DNA of 64,000 nt from Actinosynnema sp. ALI-1.44 (GCF_001984155.1 NZ_MTQO01000052.1:372001-436000); one strand, 5' to 3'; positions 23,517 through 32,618 are shown, numbered from the stretch's first letter. Numbers and translations: made by a program. The notes: generated by a model from the sequence alone, not told the origin.

Positions 23517-24700
23517 CAGCGCTCCTCCAGTGCCTTCAGGTACCCGGCCGCGTTCGCCGTCGTCTCACGCATCGAGTCGCCGCCGAACTTCTCCAGCGCC
23601 GCGTCCGCGAGCACCAGCGCGACCATCGACTCGAGCACGACACCGGCCCTCGGCACCGCGCACACGTCCGACCGCTGGTGGATCGCCACGGCGGGCTCGC
23701 CGGTCGTCACATCCACAGTGGACAGTGCTTTCGGGACGGTCGAGATGGGCTTCATGGCCACGCGGGCCCGCAGCGGCTCGCCGTTGGTCACGCCGCCCTC
23801 CAGACCACCGGCGCGGTTGGACCGGCGGGTCACGCCCTTCGGGCCGCTGCCGCGGTCGATCTCGTCGTGCGCCTTGCTGCCCCAGCGCCGCGCCGTGGTG
23901 AACCCGTCACCGATCTCGACGCCCTTCATGGCCTGGACGCCCATCAGCGCACCGGCCAGCCGCGAGTCGAGGCGGCGGTCCCAGTGCACGTAGCTGCCCA
24001 GGCCGGGCGGCAGGCCGTACGCGACCACCTCGATCACGCCGCCGACCGTGTCGCCCGCCTGCTTGACCGCGTCCACCTCGGCGATCATCGCGTCGGTGGC
24101 TTCCTGGCCGAACGCCCGCACCGGGCTCTCGTCGATCGCGGCGAGGTCGGCGGGGGTGGGCTCGGGTCCTTCGGGGGCGACGGCCGCGCCGATGGACACG
24201 ACATGGCTGATGATCTCGACGCCCAGCAACTGCCGCAGGAAGCTCTTGGCGACCGTGCCCAGCGCCGTGCGTGCCGCGGTTTCCCGCGCGCTGGCGCGTT
24301 CGAGCACGGGACGGGCCTCGTCGAAGCCGTATTTCTGCATGCCGGGCAGGTCCGCGTGACCGGGGCGGGGCCGCGTGAGGGGCTCGTTGCGCGCCAAGCC
24401 GGCCAGCTCGTCCGGGTCGACCGGATCCGCGGCCATGACCTTCTCCCACTTCGGCCACTCGGAGTTCTCGATCTTGACGGCGATCGGGCCGCCCTGGGTG
24501 CGGCCGTGCCGGACGCCGCCGAGGAACTCGACAGCGTCGGTCTCGAAGCCCATCCGGGGGCTGCGCCCGAAGCCGAGGCGGCGACGGGCCAACTGACCCG
24601 TCAGGTCCTCCGTGGTGACCTCGACCCCGGCCACCATTCCCTCGAGCACGGCGACAAGGGCAGGGCCATGCGATTCCCCAGCGGTTATCCAGCGCAGCAC
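23513..24700 (-). CDS. aroC: Chorismate synthase
   Basis: Last common step of aromatic synthesis, using reduced FMN. 395 aa. Signatures [14 protein letters not shown] (8-21), the [14 protein letters not shown] region, and [14 protein letters not shown] are present. First gene of the aroCKBQ-GNAT operon; the 145 bp upstream (24701-24845) shows no recognisable site. Confidence 0.98.
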   Translation of the reverse strand: MLRWITAGESHGPALVAVLEGMVAGVEVTTEDLTGQLARRRLGFGRSPRMGFETDAVEFLGGVRHGRTQGGPIAVKIENSEWPKWEKVMAADPVDPDELAGLARNEPLTRPRPGHADLPGMQKYGFDEARPVLERASARETAARTALGTVAKSFLRQLLGVEIISHVVSIGAAVAPEGPEPTPADLAAIDESPVRAFGQEATDAMIAEVDAVKQAGDTVGGVIEVVAYGLPPGLGSYVHWDRRLDSRLAGALMGVQAMKGVEIGDGFTTARRWGSKAHDEIDRGSGPKGVTRRSNRAGGLEGGVTNGEPLRARVAMKPISTVPKALSTVDVTTGEPAVAIHQRSDVCAVPRAGVVLESMVALVLADAALEKFGGDSMRETTANAAGYLKALEERW

Positions 24701-24845
24701 AGTCGGATCCTTTCACGTCGCGGGACCTCAGCCATTCCCTGGGGGTCGTTGTCCAGCTGCGCGGTCGATGGCGGTCTCGACGTGGAATCGTTCGTCCCTG
24801 ACATGCTCAGTACGACACCGCGCGGCCCTCTCATCCCGGTACTCC

Positions 24846-25544
24846 TCACGCCCACGCTTCGCGGTGGCGTCGCAGGCCGTCGATGATCAGGTCCAGCCCG
24901 ATGTCGAACTCCTCGGTGTAGTCGTAGCCGGGTTTCATGGCGTGGTCGGCGATCATCTCGGCGAGGTGCGGGAACTCGTCGCGGGGCAGTCCCTCCAGGA
25001 TCGGGCCCGCCACGTCCTCGACGCTGTCCGGTGCCGCGAACGGCAGGCTGAGCTGCTGGAGCACGTATCCGTAGATGTAGCTGTCGAGCACTGACAAGGC
25101 GTGTGCCGCACCGGCGATCGAGAAGCCCGCTGACCGCAGGCAGCCGATCACCGCGTTGTGGTGGCGCAGCGTCGCGTGGCCGGGGCTCGTCCGCGAGTCC
25201 ATCAGACTGACCGCCCACGGGTGACGGATCAGCGCGTCACGCATCGAGCCCGCACGTCGCCGCATCGCCTCCGGCCAGTCGGCGGCGGCGCGGTCGGCGG
25301 CGGTGTAGTCGACGGGCGGAGGCAGTTCGACCTCGCCGAAGACGTGGTCGACCATGCCGTCGAGGATCAGGTCCTTGGTGCGGAAGTGGTGGTAGAGCGA
25401 CATGGCCTCGACGCCGAGCCGGTCGGCGAGTTTGCGCATGCTCGGCACAGCCGCACCCGCCTCGTCCGCCAACGCGACGGCCGCACGGAGCACGACCTCC
25501 TTGGTGAGCGCGGCGCGGTGCGACACGTCCTTCTGCGCGGCCAC
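24846..25544 (-). CDS. TetR-family repressor (TetR_C_1 type)
   Basis: 232 aa. N-terminal HTH (residues ~12-58: VVLRAAVALADEAGAA, then MRKLADRLGVEAMSLYHHFR) and a C-terminal ligand domain of the TetR/AcrR type (ADWPEAMRRRAGSMRDALIRHP, DIGLDLIIDGL). GTG start. It is divergent from the reductase gene with two dyads between, so it probably represses both. Ligand unknown. Confidence 0.9.
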   Translation of the reverse strand: MAAQKDVSHRAALTKEVVLRAAVALADEAGAAVPSMRKLADRLGVEAMSLYHHFRTKDLILDGMVDHVFGEVELPPPVDYTAADRAAADWPEAMRRRAGSMRDALIRHPWAVSLMDSRTSPGHATLRHHNAVIGCLRSAGFSIAGAAHALSVLDSYIYGYVLQQLSLPFAAPDSVEDVAGPILEGLPRDEFPHLAEMIADHAMKPGYDYTEEFDIGLDLIIDGLRRHREAWA

Positions 25545-25569
25545 AGGCTCCCTTTCGGTTCGGAACGAC

Positions 25570-25610
25570 TTGACAAGCTTACAGCGTAAGGCTGTACCTT
25601 ACATCGTAAG
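25570..25610 (+). promoter_or_regulatory. Promoter with two TetR-type operators
   Basis: TTGACA at 25570-25575 and TACCTT at 25595-25600 (19-bp spacer) form a candidate promoter for the reductase operon. Two 13-bp dyads, CTTACAGCGTAAG (25578-25590) and CTTACATCGTAAG (25598-25610), each CTTAC-N3-GTAAG, start 20 bp apart, close to two helical turns. They cover the spacer, the -10 and the region just after it. Confidence 0.75.
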
Positions 25611-25638
25611 GGTAACGGTGAGCCGAGGGAGCCAGGAC

Positions 25639-26343
25639 ATGGAAAACCCAGCGAGGCGAAGAAGAATCTGCATAGTCGGCGCGTCGGGAAAACTCGGCCG
25701 CCACATGGTCCGGCACGCGTTGGACCGAGGCTACGAGGTCGTGGGCGTGTGCCGCGAAAAGAGCGTGGGCAAGCTCGCCGAGTTCGACAACCGGATCACG
25801 GTGATCCCCGGGCCGACCAACAACCGAGAGGTCATCGCACGAGCTGTGCACGAATGCGACGCCGTACTCACCGTGCTGGTGCCCTGGGGCATGAACCACT
25901 ACGCGTCCGGCACAGCCCAGGCAGTGCTCGACCACGCACGCCCCGGCGCCCGCCTGGTGTTCTCCTGCGGCTGGCACATCTCCCGCGACGGGAAGGACGT
26001 GTACTCCCGGAGGTTCAAGGCGTACGCGGCCGTGTTCGGGAAGGTGGCGAAGTTGGTCCGCGTGGTGGACGTCGACGACCAGGTGGAGGCGTGCCGCCGG
26101 ATCTTCGCCAGTGACACCCGGTGGACTGTGGTGCGCGGCAGTGACCTGGAGGAAGGCGAAAGCCAGGGACTGCCGGTGTGGAGCAGGCACGTGGGCGACC
26201 CGGTTCTGGCGAGCAACCTGACCCGCCGCGTGGACTACGCCCGTTTCATGGTCGAGGCAGTGGACGACGACACCCTCGTCCAGGAAGCACCAGCCATCGT
26301 CGGCAGACTGACCCCGTCGGCCCTCGCCCACGCACAGGCATGA
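25639..26343 (+). CDS. NAD(P)-binding protein (NmrA/SDR-like)
   Basis: 234 aa, Rossmann protein of the atypical short-chain reductase/NmrA group, nucleotide motif VGASGKLGRHMVRHA (GxxGxxG, about residues 11-25). No Tyr-x-x-x-Lys catalytic pair is obvious, so it may be a redox sensor or an isomerase-like enzyme. ATG at 25639 with GGGAG upstream. Overlaps the next gene by 4 bp (ATGA). It is the likely target of the divergent TetR protein. Confidence 0.8.
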   Translation: MENPARRRRICIVGASGKLGRHMVRHALDRGYEVVGVCREKSVGKLAEFDNRITVIPGPTNNREVIARAVHECDAVLTVLVPWGMNHYASGTAQAVLDHARPGARLVFSCGWHISRDGKDVYSRRFKAYAAVFGKVAKLVRVVDVDDQVEACRRIFASDTRWTVVRGSDLEEGESQGLPVWSRHVGDPVLASNLTRRVDYARFMVEAVDDDTLVQEAPAIVGRLTPSALAHAQA

Positions 26344-27086
26344 ACGCCGGACAAGCGCGGCAGCTCGCCAGGACCGCGGGCGCGCTGTACCTGGTTGTCG
26401 CCGTGACCACGATCTTCGCCGGACTGGTGAACACCCATGTCGTCGAGCCGGGCAACGCGGCGGCCACGGCCACCAACCTCGCCACCTCAGCCACCCTGTA
26501 CCGCGTAGGTCTCGTCAGCGAACTGGTGGGAGCCGTCTCCTTCCTGTTGACCGGCATGACCCTGTACAGGTTGCTGAAGCACGTCAACCAGATGGCCGCC
26601 GCCGCGATGGTCACCTTCGTCGCGGTGAGCGTCGCGATGCAAAGCCTCAACCTCCTCAACCAGCACACAGCACTGACGATCGCCACGAGTCAGGACGGTC
26701 CCGCAGACCTGGCAGCGCTGTTCGCCGACATGCAGAACACCGGATTCCTGATCTCCCAGACGTACTTCGGCCTCTGGCTGCTACCGCTGGGCTACCTGAT
26801 CACACGGTCGACCTACTTCCCCAAGCCCCTGGGCATCCTGGTGGTGATCGGGTGCGCCGGTCACCTCGTTGACGTCTTCACGCGCTTGCTCGCACCAGGC
26901 CTGGGCGCGGACATCTCGCCGTTCGCCATGACCCCGGCGGCGATCGCGGAACTCTCGTTCATCGCATGGCTGCTGATCAAGGCCGTCAAAGTCCCCCAAC
27001 CAGCCACGCGGGTGCCCTGCAAGCGGTTGAGCAGCGCCACAATCGGGTCGACGGGAAAGACCGGACCGAGTCGCCGGGAAGCGTGA
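26340..27086 (+). CDS. DUF4386-type membrane protein
   Basis: 248 aa with about six transmembrane segments (starting LARTAGALYLVVAVTTIFAG). The N-terminal ARTAGALYL and the FGLWLLPLGYLITRS motif are typical of DUF4386 proteins, whose function is unknown. Translationally coupled to the upstream reductase. The C-terminal ~25 residues (basic, Ser/Thr-rich) are unlike the family and run up to the repeat at 27088, so the natural stop may have been altered. Confidence 0.8.
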   Translation: MNAGQARQLARTAGALYLVVAVTTIFAGLVNTHVVEPGNAAATATNLATSATLYRVGLVSELVGAVSFLLTGMTLYRLLKHVNQMAAAAMVTFVAVSVAMQSLNLLNQHTALTIATSQDGPADLAALFADMQNTGFLISQTYFGLWLLPLGYLITRSTYFPKPLGILVVIGCAGHLVDVFTRLLAPGLGADISPFAMTPAAIAELSFIAWLLIKAVKVPQPATRVPCKRLSSATIGSTGKTGPSRREA

Positions 27087-27087
27087 A

Positions 27088-27182
27088 GCAACCACGGCCC
27101 CAAGCGCCCGCGCGCAAGCGCAGAGTGGTGCTTCGGGGGTGCCTCCTGCCCATAGGTCTGCCACCCGGCGAGGGACCGTCTT
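27088..27182. repeat. Intergenic modular repeat, copy B
   Basis: Begins 1 bp after the DUF4386 gene stop. Reads GCAACCACGGCCCCA, GCGCGCAAGCGCAGAGTGG, TGCTTCGGGGGTGCCTCCTG, then CCCATAGGTCTGCCACCCGG and CGAGGGACCGTCTT. It is a short form: the central part found in copies A and C is missing and the two end modules are joined directly. Confidence 0.8.
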
Positions 27183-27238
27183 GAAAGACCCAAGATCCCC
27201 ACGACGAACGCAAGACCCACCGCGCAAACGCCATAGAG

Positions 27239-27850
27239 CTAAGCAAAAGCCGACGGAATTCCCGTACCAGCAGGCAAGAAGGCCAATAACCAAGTAGCAG
27301 CAAGCAAACCAGGGCCATGTGGTACGCGATCCGAATACCGGCCAAGGGAAACAGCCCGAAGAGCCAGCGTGATCACGGCCGCGAGAGACAACCCCACCGA
27401 CAACGCGAACCAGCTCACCGACCCGAGGATCGCCCCCAAGCTCCCGGACAGCTTGACATCACCACCACCCAACGCGGACGGCGCGAACCAGCGGACAATC
27501 GCATGGAGACACAAGAACAACGCGGCGCCGACCAGTGCTCGCTCCCAGCCGCCCGCGAAAGCAAGCAGAACACCGAAAACCGGGTAGGCGGCGTACGTCA
27601 ACGCGTCCGGGAGCCTGCCGTGCAGGAGATCCGTCGCGGTCAGCACGACTGTGAACCACGACAGCGCCAGGATCACCAGCAGCCACGACACAGGCACGTG
27701 CGCCAGACCGGCCAAGGCCCACAGGATCGCGCACGTGCCTTCGCACCAACCCGGTCTCACCCGCGCACCGCGTCGCAACTTGGCCAGCAACCAACGACCG
27801 AGGGCTCCGGCGAGGAACCCACCGGCGAGGAGGGAGATGACGAGTGCCAT
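27239..27850 (-). CDS. Prepilin peptidase (A24 aspartic protease)
   Basis: 203 aa, multi-pass membrane protease that cleaves type IV/Tad-type prepilin leaders. First catalytic Asp in TATDLLHGRLPDAL, second in GGGDVKL (the GxGD motif). It lacks the N-terminal methylase domain, so it is of the short TadV/CpaA-like type. ATG at 27850. No pilin, ATPase or secretin gene is adjacent, so it is an orphan that must serve prepilins coded elsewhere. Confidence 0.85.
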   Translation of the reverse strand: MALVISLLAGGFLAGALGRWLLAKLRRGARVRPGWCEGTCAILWALAGLAHVPVSWLLVILALSWFTVVLTATDLLHGRLPDALTYAAYPVFGVLLAFAGGWERALVGAALFLCLHAIVRWFAPSALGGGDVKLSGSLGAILGSVSWFALSVGLSLAAVITLALRAVSLGRYSDRVPHGPGLLAATWLLAFLPAGTGIPSAFA

Positions 27851-27932
27851 GACTCCACTTTGCCCAGCGGTTGGCCGTGAAGGCCAGCGAATGTGGGGAT
27901 GAGTGTTGGGCGGTGGCACCACCGCTTCGATG

Positions 27933-28514
27933 TCAGCGCGGCTTCCGCCAGGTCAGGGAGTAACGCCAGAGGACGTGCCGCCGGTATTCGACGCCGGGGA
28001 GCAGGTCGGTGGCCAACCGGCGCATCGACGAGTACGTCTCCGGCGGCGGCCAGCACGTGGGCGAAGGGTGGTTCCAGTAGCCCTTCACGCGCCGGTGGAC
28101 GCGATCGGCCACCAGCCCGGCGAGTTCGTACGGCAGGTCCCGCGCCTCCGACCGCGCACACCCCACGATCACCATGGTCCCGCCAGGCCGCAGCAACGAC
28201 CTGAAGCGGGTGAGCGCTGCTCTGGCGTCCATGTGGTGCAGTGTGGCCACGGACGAGATGAAGTCGAACGACGACGGGAACTCGTGCTCCAGCACGTCCG
28301 CGACAAGGTAGGAGATGTCGTCGCCGGACTGCCTGGCCAGCTCGACGCTCGGCCGGTCGAGATCGATGCCCGTCACCGCGGGCACTCTCGCGCGGAGGGC
28401 ACGGGCGAGCATGCCTTCGCCGCATCCCACGTCCAGCGCGGTGCGCGCGGACGCGGGCACCGCGGACAGGACCACGGGGTGGTAGTGGATGTTGTGGTTC
28501 CAGCGCTCTCGCAT
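27933..28514 (-). CDS. Class I SAM-dependent methyltransferase
   Basis: 193 aa. SAM motif [15 protein letters not shown] (about residues 27-40), acidic [12 protein letters not shown] and [12 protein letters not shown] motifs. Methyltransf_11-like; substrate unknown. ATG at 28514, 2 bp after the EIIA stop. Confidence 0.85.
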   Translation of the reverse strand: MRERWNHNIHYHPVVLSAVPASARTALDVGCGEGMLARALRARVPAVTGIDLDRPSVELARQSGDDISYLVADVLEHEFPSSFDFISSVATLHHMDARAALTRFRSLLRPGGTMVIVGCARSEARDLPYELAGLVADRVHRRVKGYWNHPSPTCWPPPETYSSMRRLATDLLPGVEYRRHVLWRYSLTWRKPR

Positions 28515-28516
28515 GA

Positions 28517-28972
28517 TCAAGGGTTCCACAGGAACAACTGGTCCCCGGCTGTCACGGGCCCGCCGGGCGCGAAGCCGGTCAGCGCGTCGCCTCGCGCGTC
28601 GAGCGCCACGACCGGACAAATCGGCGAATACCCCGCAGCCGACACGGCGGCGGGATCCCATCCGATGACGGGCTGACCGGATCGCACCGATTCACCTTTC
28701 ACCACGTGCGGTAGGAAACTCTCACCCTTCATCTTTACCGTGTCAATTCCCAAGTGAACCAATACGGCATGCCCGTTCGCACCCGCCACGACGAATGCGT
28801 GCGGGTGCAACGTCACCACGACGCCGTCGATAGGTGCGACGACGTCACCAGCGGCCGAAATGGGTTCGACGGCGACGCCGGGACCCACCATCGCCTTGGC
28901 GAACACCGGGTCGGGCACGGCGGAGAGCGGGACGACCACCCCCGTCGCCGGGCTGAGCACCCGCAGTGTCAC
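28517..28972 (-). CDS. crr: PTS EIIA component, glucose/GlcNAc family
   Basis: Cytosolic phosphocarrier of the sugar phosphotransferase system. 151 aa from a GTG at 28972. Phosphorylated His lies in HAVLVHLGIDTVKMKG; the partner His is in TLHPHAFVV. GTGA overlap with the EIIB gene. It passes phosphate from HPr to EIIB. Confidence 0.9.
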   Translation of the reverse strand: MTLRVLSPATGVVVPLSAVPDPVFAKAMVGPGVAVEPISAAGDVVAPIDGVVVTLHPHAFVVAGANGHAVLVHLGIDTVKMKGESFLPHVVKGESVRSGQPVIGWDPAAVSAAGYSPICPVVALDARGDALTGFAPGGPVTAGDQLFLWNP

Positions 28973-29205
28973 AGCAGGTCCTCGATGTCGCTGGCGATCA
29001 CGTCGGCCTCGGGCCCGACCACGATCTGCACGGCCCCGCCCATCCGGACAACACCGTGCACGCCCAATGCACGCAATGCCGCCTCGTCGACCAAGGAATC
29101 GTCTTCCAGTTCGCACCGCAGACGCGTGATACACGGTTCCAGTTCGACCACATTGTCAGCGCCGCCGATAGCTGCGAGTATCTTCGCCGCCCGCTCGTCT
29201 GCCAT
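28969..29205 (-). CDS. PTS EIIB component, GlcNAc/glucose type
   Basis: 78-aa free-standing EIIB domain with the phosphocysteine motif ELEPCITRLRCELED (Cys about residue 25). Resembles Streptomyces NagF. Coupled to the EIIA gene and divergent from the EIIC gene with which it must act. Confidence 0.9.
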   Translation of the reverse strand: MADERAAKILAAIGGADNVVELEPCITRLRCELEDDSLVDEAALRALGVHGVVRMGGAVQIVVGPEADVIASDIEDLL

Positions 29206-29296
29206 CCTTCAGATCCCTCTCCGTTGTCCACCCTGCGCAATTTGTACGCGTTATATACCGACCGAGTCACGCATCGACACGAAGCTGTAACGGACG

Positions 29297-29352
29297 TTGA
29301 CACCTAACACCCGTCAGGCGCATAGTCCCGCACCTACCTGGTCTAGACCAGG
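29297..29352 (+). promoter_or_regulatory. EIIC promoter with DasR-type dre operator
   Basis: TTGACA (29297-29302), 18-bp spacer, CATAGT (29321-29326). At 29337-29352 there is a perfect 16-bp palindrome CCTGGTCTAGACCAGG containing TGGTCTAGACCA, the core of the DasR (GntR-family GlcNAc repressor) site. Predicted to lie at about +4 to +20, a position that would block transcription. A TATATA near 29251 could belong to the divergent EIIB promoter. Confidence 0.8.
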
Positions 29353-29401
29353 ACCGTTATGAACGCGTCAGGACACCCGGCCCCGACACGGGAGACATCC
29401 A

Positions 29402-30694
29402 GTGAGCGCACCACAGATCCAACAATCCGGCCGTGGCCTGGCCGGTTTACAACGCTTCGCACGAAGCCTCATGCTGCCCATCGCCGCGCTGCCCGCCGCG
29501 GCGTTGCTGTCACGCCTCGGCTACATCGACGGCAGCGGCAAGGGCCAGGGTGAGCTGATCGCGGCCATCCCCGGCAAGTTCTTCGACGAGGCCGCACGGG
29601 TGATCGGCGCGGGCGGCGACGCGTTGTTCCAGTTCCTGCCGCTGCTGTTCGCCATCGGCATCGCGATCGGTTACGCCCGACGCGCGGACGGCTCGGCCGC
29701 ACTGGCGGCGGCCGTCGGGTACCTGGTGTTCCACAACGTGCTGATCGCGATCGTCGACCCGGCGCTGACCGAGGGTCGCAACTTCATGAACGGCCCGTAC
29801 GGGGTGCTCGGGGGCATCGTGGCCGGTCTGGTCACCGCGGGCCTGTGGTCGAAGTTCCACCGCATCAAGCTGCCGCCGTATCTGGCGTTCTTCGGCGGCA
29901 GGCGGTTCGTGCCGATCATCACCGCCGTGACCATGCTGGTCGTCGGTGTGCTCCTCGGCCTGGTCTACAGCTGGTTCAACAGCGGACTGACCCATGTCGG
30001 TGAGGCGGTTTCCGGGTCGACTGTCGTCGGGGCGGGGATCTACGGTGCGCTCAACCGCTTCCTGATCCCGTTCGGCCTGCACCACATCATCAACTCGTTC
30101 GTGTGGTTCGTGTTCGGGGAGACCAACGGTGTCACCGGCGACCTCAACCGGTTCTTCGCCGGTGACCCGAACGCGGGCACGTTCATGTCCGGTTTCTTCC
30201 CCATCTTCATGTTCGCGTTGCCCGCGGCGGCGCTGGCGATCTACCACACGGCCCGGCCGGAGAACCGCAAACTGGTCGGCGGCCTGATGCTGGCCGCGGC
30301 GCTGGCGTCGTTCCTGACCGGTGTGACCGAGCCGCTGGAGTTCGCGTTCATCTTCGTGGCGTGGCCGCTGCTGATCGTGCACGCGGTGCTGACCGGCGTC
30401 TCGCTCGCGGTGACGAACGCGCTGGGGGTGCACGACGGGTTCGGGTTCTCCGCCGGGGCCATCGACTACGCGTTGAACTGGAACCTCGCCACGAAACCGT
30501 GGCTGATCATCCCGATCGGTCTGGTGTTCGCGGTGATCTACTACACGGTGTTCCGGTTCGTCATCACCAAGTGGAACCTGCGCACGCCGGGCCGGGAAGC
30601 CGAACCGCTCGACACCGAGACGACAATGGACGCACCGACCGAACGGGTGAGGATGACGCACAACCCACCGCCGTCCCCGGGCCGACGTGCTTGA
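29402..30694 (+). CDS. PTS EIIC permease, N-acetylglucosamine/glucose type
   Basis: 430-aa multi-pass membrane permease without fused EIIB or EIIA. Family segments RSLMLPIAALPAAALL, FLIPFGLHHIINSFVW and FLTGVTEPLEFAFIFVAWP are present. GTG start with GGGAG 8 nt upstream. The dre operator and the separate EIIB make it NagE2-like, so GlcNAc is the best-supported sugar. No EI gene is in the window. Confidence 0.88.
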   Translation: MSAPQIQQSGRGLAGLQRFARSLMLPIAALPAAALLSRLGYIDGSGKGQGELIAAIPGKFFDEAARVIGAGGDALFQFLPLLFAIGIAIGYARRADGSAALAAAVGYLVFHNVLIAIVDPALTEGRNFMNGPYGVLGGIVAGLVTAGLWSKFHRIKLPPYLAFFGGRRFVPIITAVTMLVVGVLLGLVYSWFNSGLTHVGEAVSGSTVVGAGIYGALNRFLIPFGLHHIINSFVWFVFGETNGVTGDLNRFFAGDPNAGTFMSGFFPIFMFALPAAALAIYHTARPENRKLVGGLMLAAALASFLTGVTEPLEFAFIFVAWPLLIVHAVLTGVSLAVTNALGVHDGFGFSAGAIDYALNWNLATKPWLIIPIGLVFAVIYYTVFRFVITKWNLRTPGREAEPLDTETTMDAPTERVRMTHNPPPSPGRRA

Positions 30695-30956
30695 GATCAG
30701 AGTCCGGGTGGCCAGCAAGGTGGGCCTGCACGCCAGGCCCGCCGCGCTGATCGCCCGGCTCGCCGCCGAACAGCCGGTCGCCGTGACCATCCGCAAGGAG
30801 GGCGGCGAGCCGGTGCCCGCCGCGAGCCTGCTCAACCTGATGACGCTCGGTGCGATGCACGGCGACGAGGTCATCCTCGCCGCGGAGGGCGACGACGCAC
30901 AGTCCAGCCTGGACAAGCTGGCCGAGCTGATCGCGACCGACGAGGACTCGCCGTAG
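30687..30956 (+). CDS. ptsH: PTS phosphocarrier HPr
   Basis: 89 aa. Active-site His15 in GLHARPA; the ASLLNLMTLG helix carries the position of the regulatory serine. GTG start overlaps the EIIC stop by 8 bp, so it is co-translated with the permease. Receives phosphate from EI (not in the window). Confidence 0.93.
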   Translation: MLEIRVRVASKVGLHARPAALIARLAAEQPVAVTIRKEGGEPVPAASLLNLMTLGAMHGDEVILAAEGDDAQSSLDKLAELIATDEDSP

Positions 30957-30967
30957 GGTCACGGCTC

Positions 30968-31459
30968 ATGACGACATGGCATGAGTTCAGCGCGGCGGCG
31001 CCCAGGATCGCGTCGGTGTTCAGCCGCAGGCACACCGCCACCGGCAACCTGTGCATGCTCGCGACCACCCGGTCGGACGGGTCACCGCGGATCAGCCCGA
31101 TGGAACCCCGGTTCTTCGAGGACCAGCTCTGGCTCGTCGGGATGCCGGACACCACGAAGTTCCGGGACCTCGCCCGTGATCCCCGGTTCTGCCTGCACAC
31201 GGCGACTGTCGACACACAGGTGAGCGACGGCGACGCGAAACTCTTCGGTGTCGCGGAGGACGTCCAGGACAAGGCGCTGCACCAGCGGTTCGCGCAGGAC
31301 CTGTTCGACAGGACCGGTTTCGACCTGCGCGGCCGGGACTTCAGCCCCTTCTACGCGGCGAACCTGACCGGTGCGTCGGCCGTCGAGATCACCGACGGGC
31401 ACCTGGAGATCACCATCTGGAAGCTCGGCGAGCCCGAACGCGTCGTACGCAAGCACTGA
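30968..31459 (+). CDS. Pyridoxamine 5'-phosphate oxidase-like flavin-binding protein
   Basis: 163 aa, split-barrel fold typical of PNPOx-like/F420-binding proteins (GNLCMLATTRSDGSPRISPM, LWLVGMPDTTKFRDLARDP). Cofactor could be FMN or F420; function unknown. Lies 11 bp after ptsH, probably in the same transcript, before a terminator. Confidence 0.8.
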   Translation: MTTWHEFSAAAPRIASVFSRRHTATGNLCMLATTRSDGSPRISPMEPRFFEDQLWLVGMPDTTKFRDLARDPRFCLHTATVDTQVSDGDAKLFGVAEDVQDKALHQRFAQDLFDRTGFDLRGRDFSPFYAANLTGASAVEITDGHLEITIWKLGEPERVVRKH

Positions 31460-31477
31460 GCCGCCAATACAGCGAAA

Positions 31478-31518
31478 ACTCCTCCCGACAGGCCGTTCTC
31501 CAGGCTGTCGAGAGGAGT
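31478..31518 (-). terminator. Hairpin terminator between convergent genes
   Basis: Arms 31478-31494 and 31503-31518 pair over about 15 bp with one mismatch and one bulge. On the minus strand it is followed by TTTTCGCTG, so it ends transcription from the small membrane-protein gene and may also act on the PTS operon from the other side. Confidence 0.7.
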
Positions 31519-31527
31519 CGACGACTG

Positions 31528-31686
31528 TCAGCGCCCGAGTTTGCGCCGAGTGGTGGTCCGCTGGGCCGCCGCCGCGACCGTGCCGACTGCCGCGACCGCG
31601 CCGAACAACAAGAAGAAACCGGCAAAGAACACGGCCATCACAACAGCCACGGCCGCCAGCATGCCGATGGTCAACGCTGTACCCAC
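31528..31686 (-). CDS. Small membrane protein
   Basis: 52 aa, below most size cut-offs. GTG at 31686 with GGAGG 6 nt upstream. A single long hydrophobic stretch (about residues 5-38: LTIGMLAAVAVVMAVF onward) is followed by a basic tail TTTRRKLGR. Function unknown; likely a one- or two-helix inner membrane protein. Confidence 0.6.
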   Translation of the reverse strand: MGTALTIGMLAAVAVVMAVFFAGFFLLFGAVAAVGTVAAAAQRTTTRRKLGR

Positions 31687-31757
31687 GCACACCCTCCGTT
31701 CACCGACACCCACCGCATCGTGAGCATCACCTACCTGTGTATCACGGATCACGTGAC

Positions 31758-32618
31758 TCAGGCCAGCGGCAACGGGACGGTGCCTCCCGTCGCCTCGAAC
31801 AACGCGTCGCGCATGGCTTCTTCGGGCGCTGGTCGGCCGGTGAATTGGGCGAATTGGCCGAAGGCCTGGTGCAGCAGCATGTCCAGCCCGGTGCCGATCC
31901 GGCCGCCATGGTCGCGCACGGCGGTGGCGAGCGGAGTGGGCCACGGGTGGTAGACCACGTCCACCACACACGGCGCCTCGGCCAATTCGGACACGTGTGC
32001 GTCGGCGACACCGGCTGGAACTGTGCTCACCACGACGTCCGACGACGCGGCGAGGTCACGGAAGTCCGTGTCAGCCCAGCGATGCACTTCGAGTTTCACG
32101 CCAAGGCGTTCCGCGCAACGGAAAGCATCGATCGCCCCCGCTGGATCCCTGACAACCAGGGCGAAAGAGTCGATGTCCACACTGGCCATGGCGACCAGGG
32201 CCGCCAACGCCGTCCCACCCGCGCCGAGCAGCAGCGCCTGCGCGCTGGGCTTGCGCTGGTAACCCCCCGCGTACAACAGCGCGCCCACGACACCGTCGAC
32301 ATCGGTGCAGTCCACCCGCCAGCCGCCGTCCGGCAACTGGACGAGCGTGTTTCCCGCGCCCACAAGCGATGCGCGCTCGGTGACCTCAGTGGCCACCGTC
32401 AACGCGGCGTGCTTGCCCGGCATGGTCACGGACAACCCCGCCCATTCCGGCCCCAGACCGGCGACCAGGGCGGGCAGTCCTTCCGCGTCACAGCTGATCC
32501 GCGAGTACGTCCACCCGGTCAGTCCCTGCGCGGCATAGGCAGCCGAGTGCAGCACGGGCGACAGCGAGTGCTCGACGGGCTTCCCGACGACAGCGGCCTT
32601 GCGATCAGTAGGCGCCAC
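31758..32618 (-). CDS. aroE: Shikimate dehydrogenase
   Basis: NADPH-dependent reduction of dehydroshikimate. 286 aa: substrate motif VGKPVEHSLSPVLHS (residues ~11-25), catalytic Lys in SVTMPGKHAAL, and nucleotide motif LLGAGGTALAAL. GTG start; 14-bp overlap with mltG. Separate from the aroCKBQ cluster as in mycobacteria. Confidence 0.95.
   Translation of the reverse strand: MAPTDRKAAVVGKPVEHSLSPVLHSAAYAAQGLTGWTYSRISCDAEGLPALVAGLGPEWAGLSVTMPGKHAALTVATEVTERASLVGAGNTLVQLPDGGWRVDCTDVDGVVGALLYAGGYQRKPSAQALLLGAGGTALAALVAMASVDIDSFALVVRDPAGAIDAFRCAERLGVKLEVHRWADTDFRDLAASSDVVVSTVPAGVADAHVSELAEAPCVVDVVYHPWPTPLATAVRDHGGRIGTGLDMLLHQAFGQFAQFTGRPAPEEAMRDALFEATGGTVPLPLA

Noticed and set aside
29206-29296. 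Second dre site before the EIIB gene
   Set aside because: No TGGTCTAGACCA-like word there; the single perfect site appears to serve the intergenic region.
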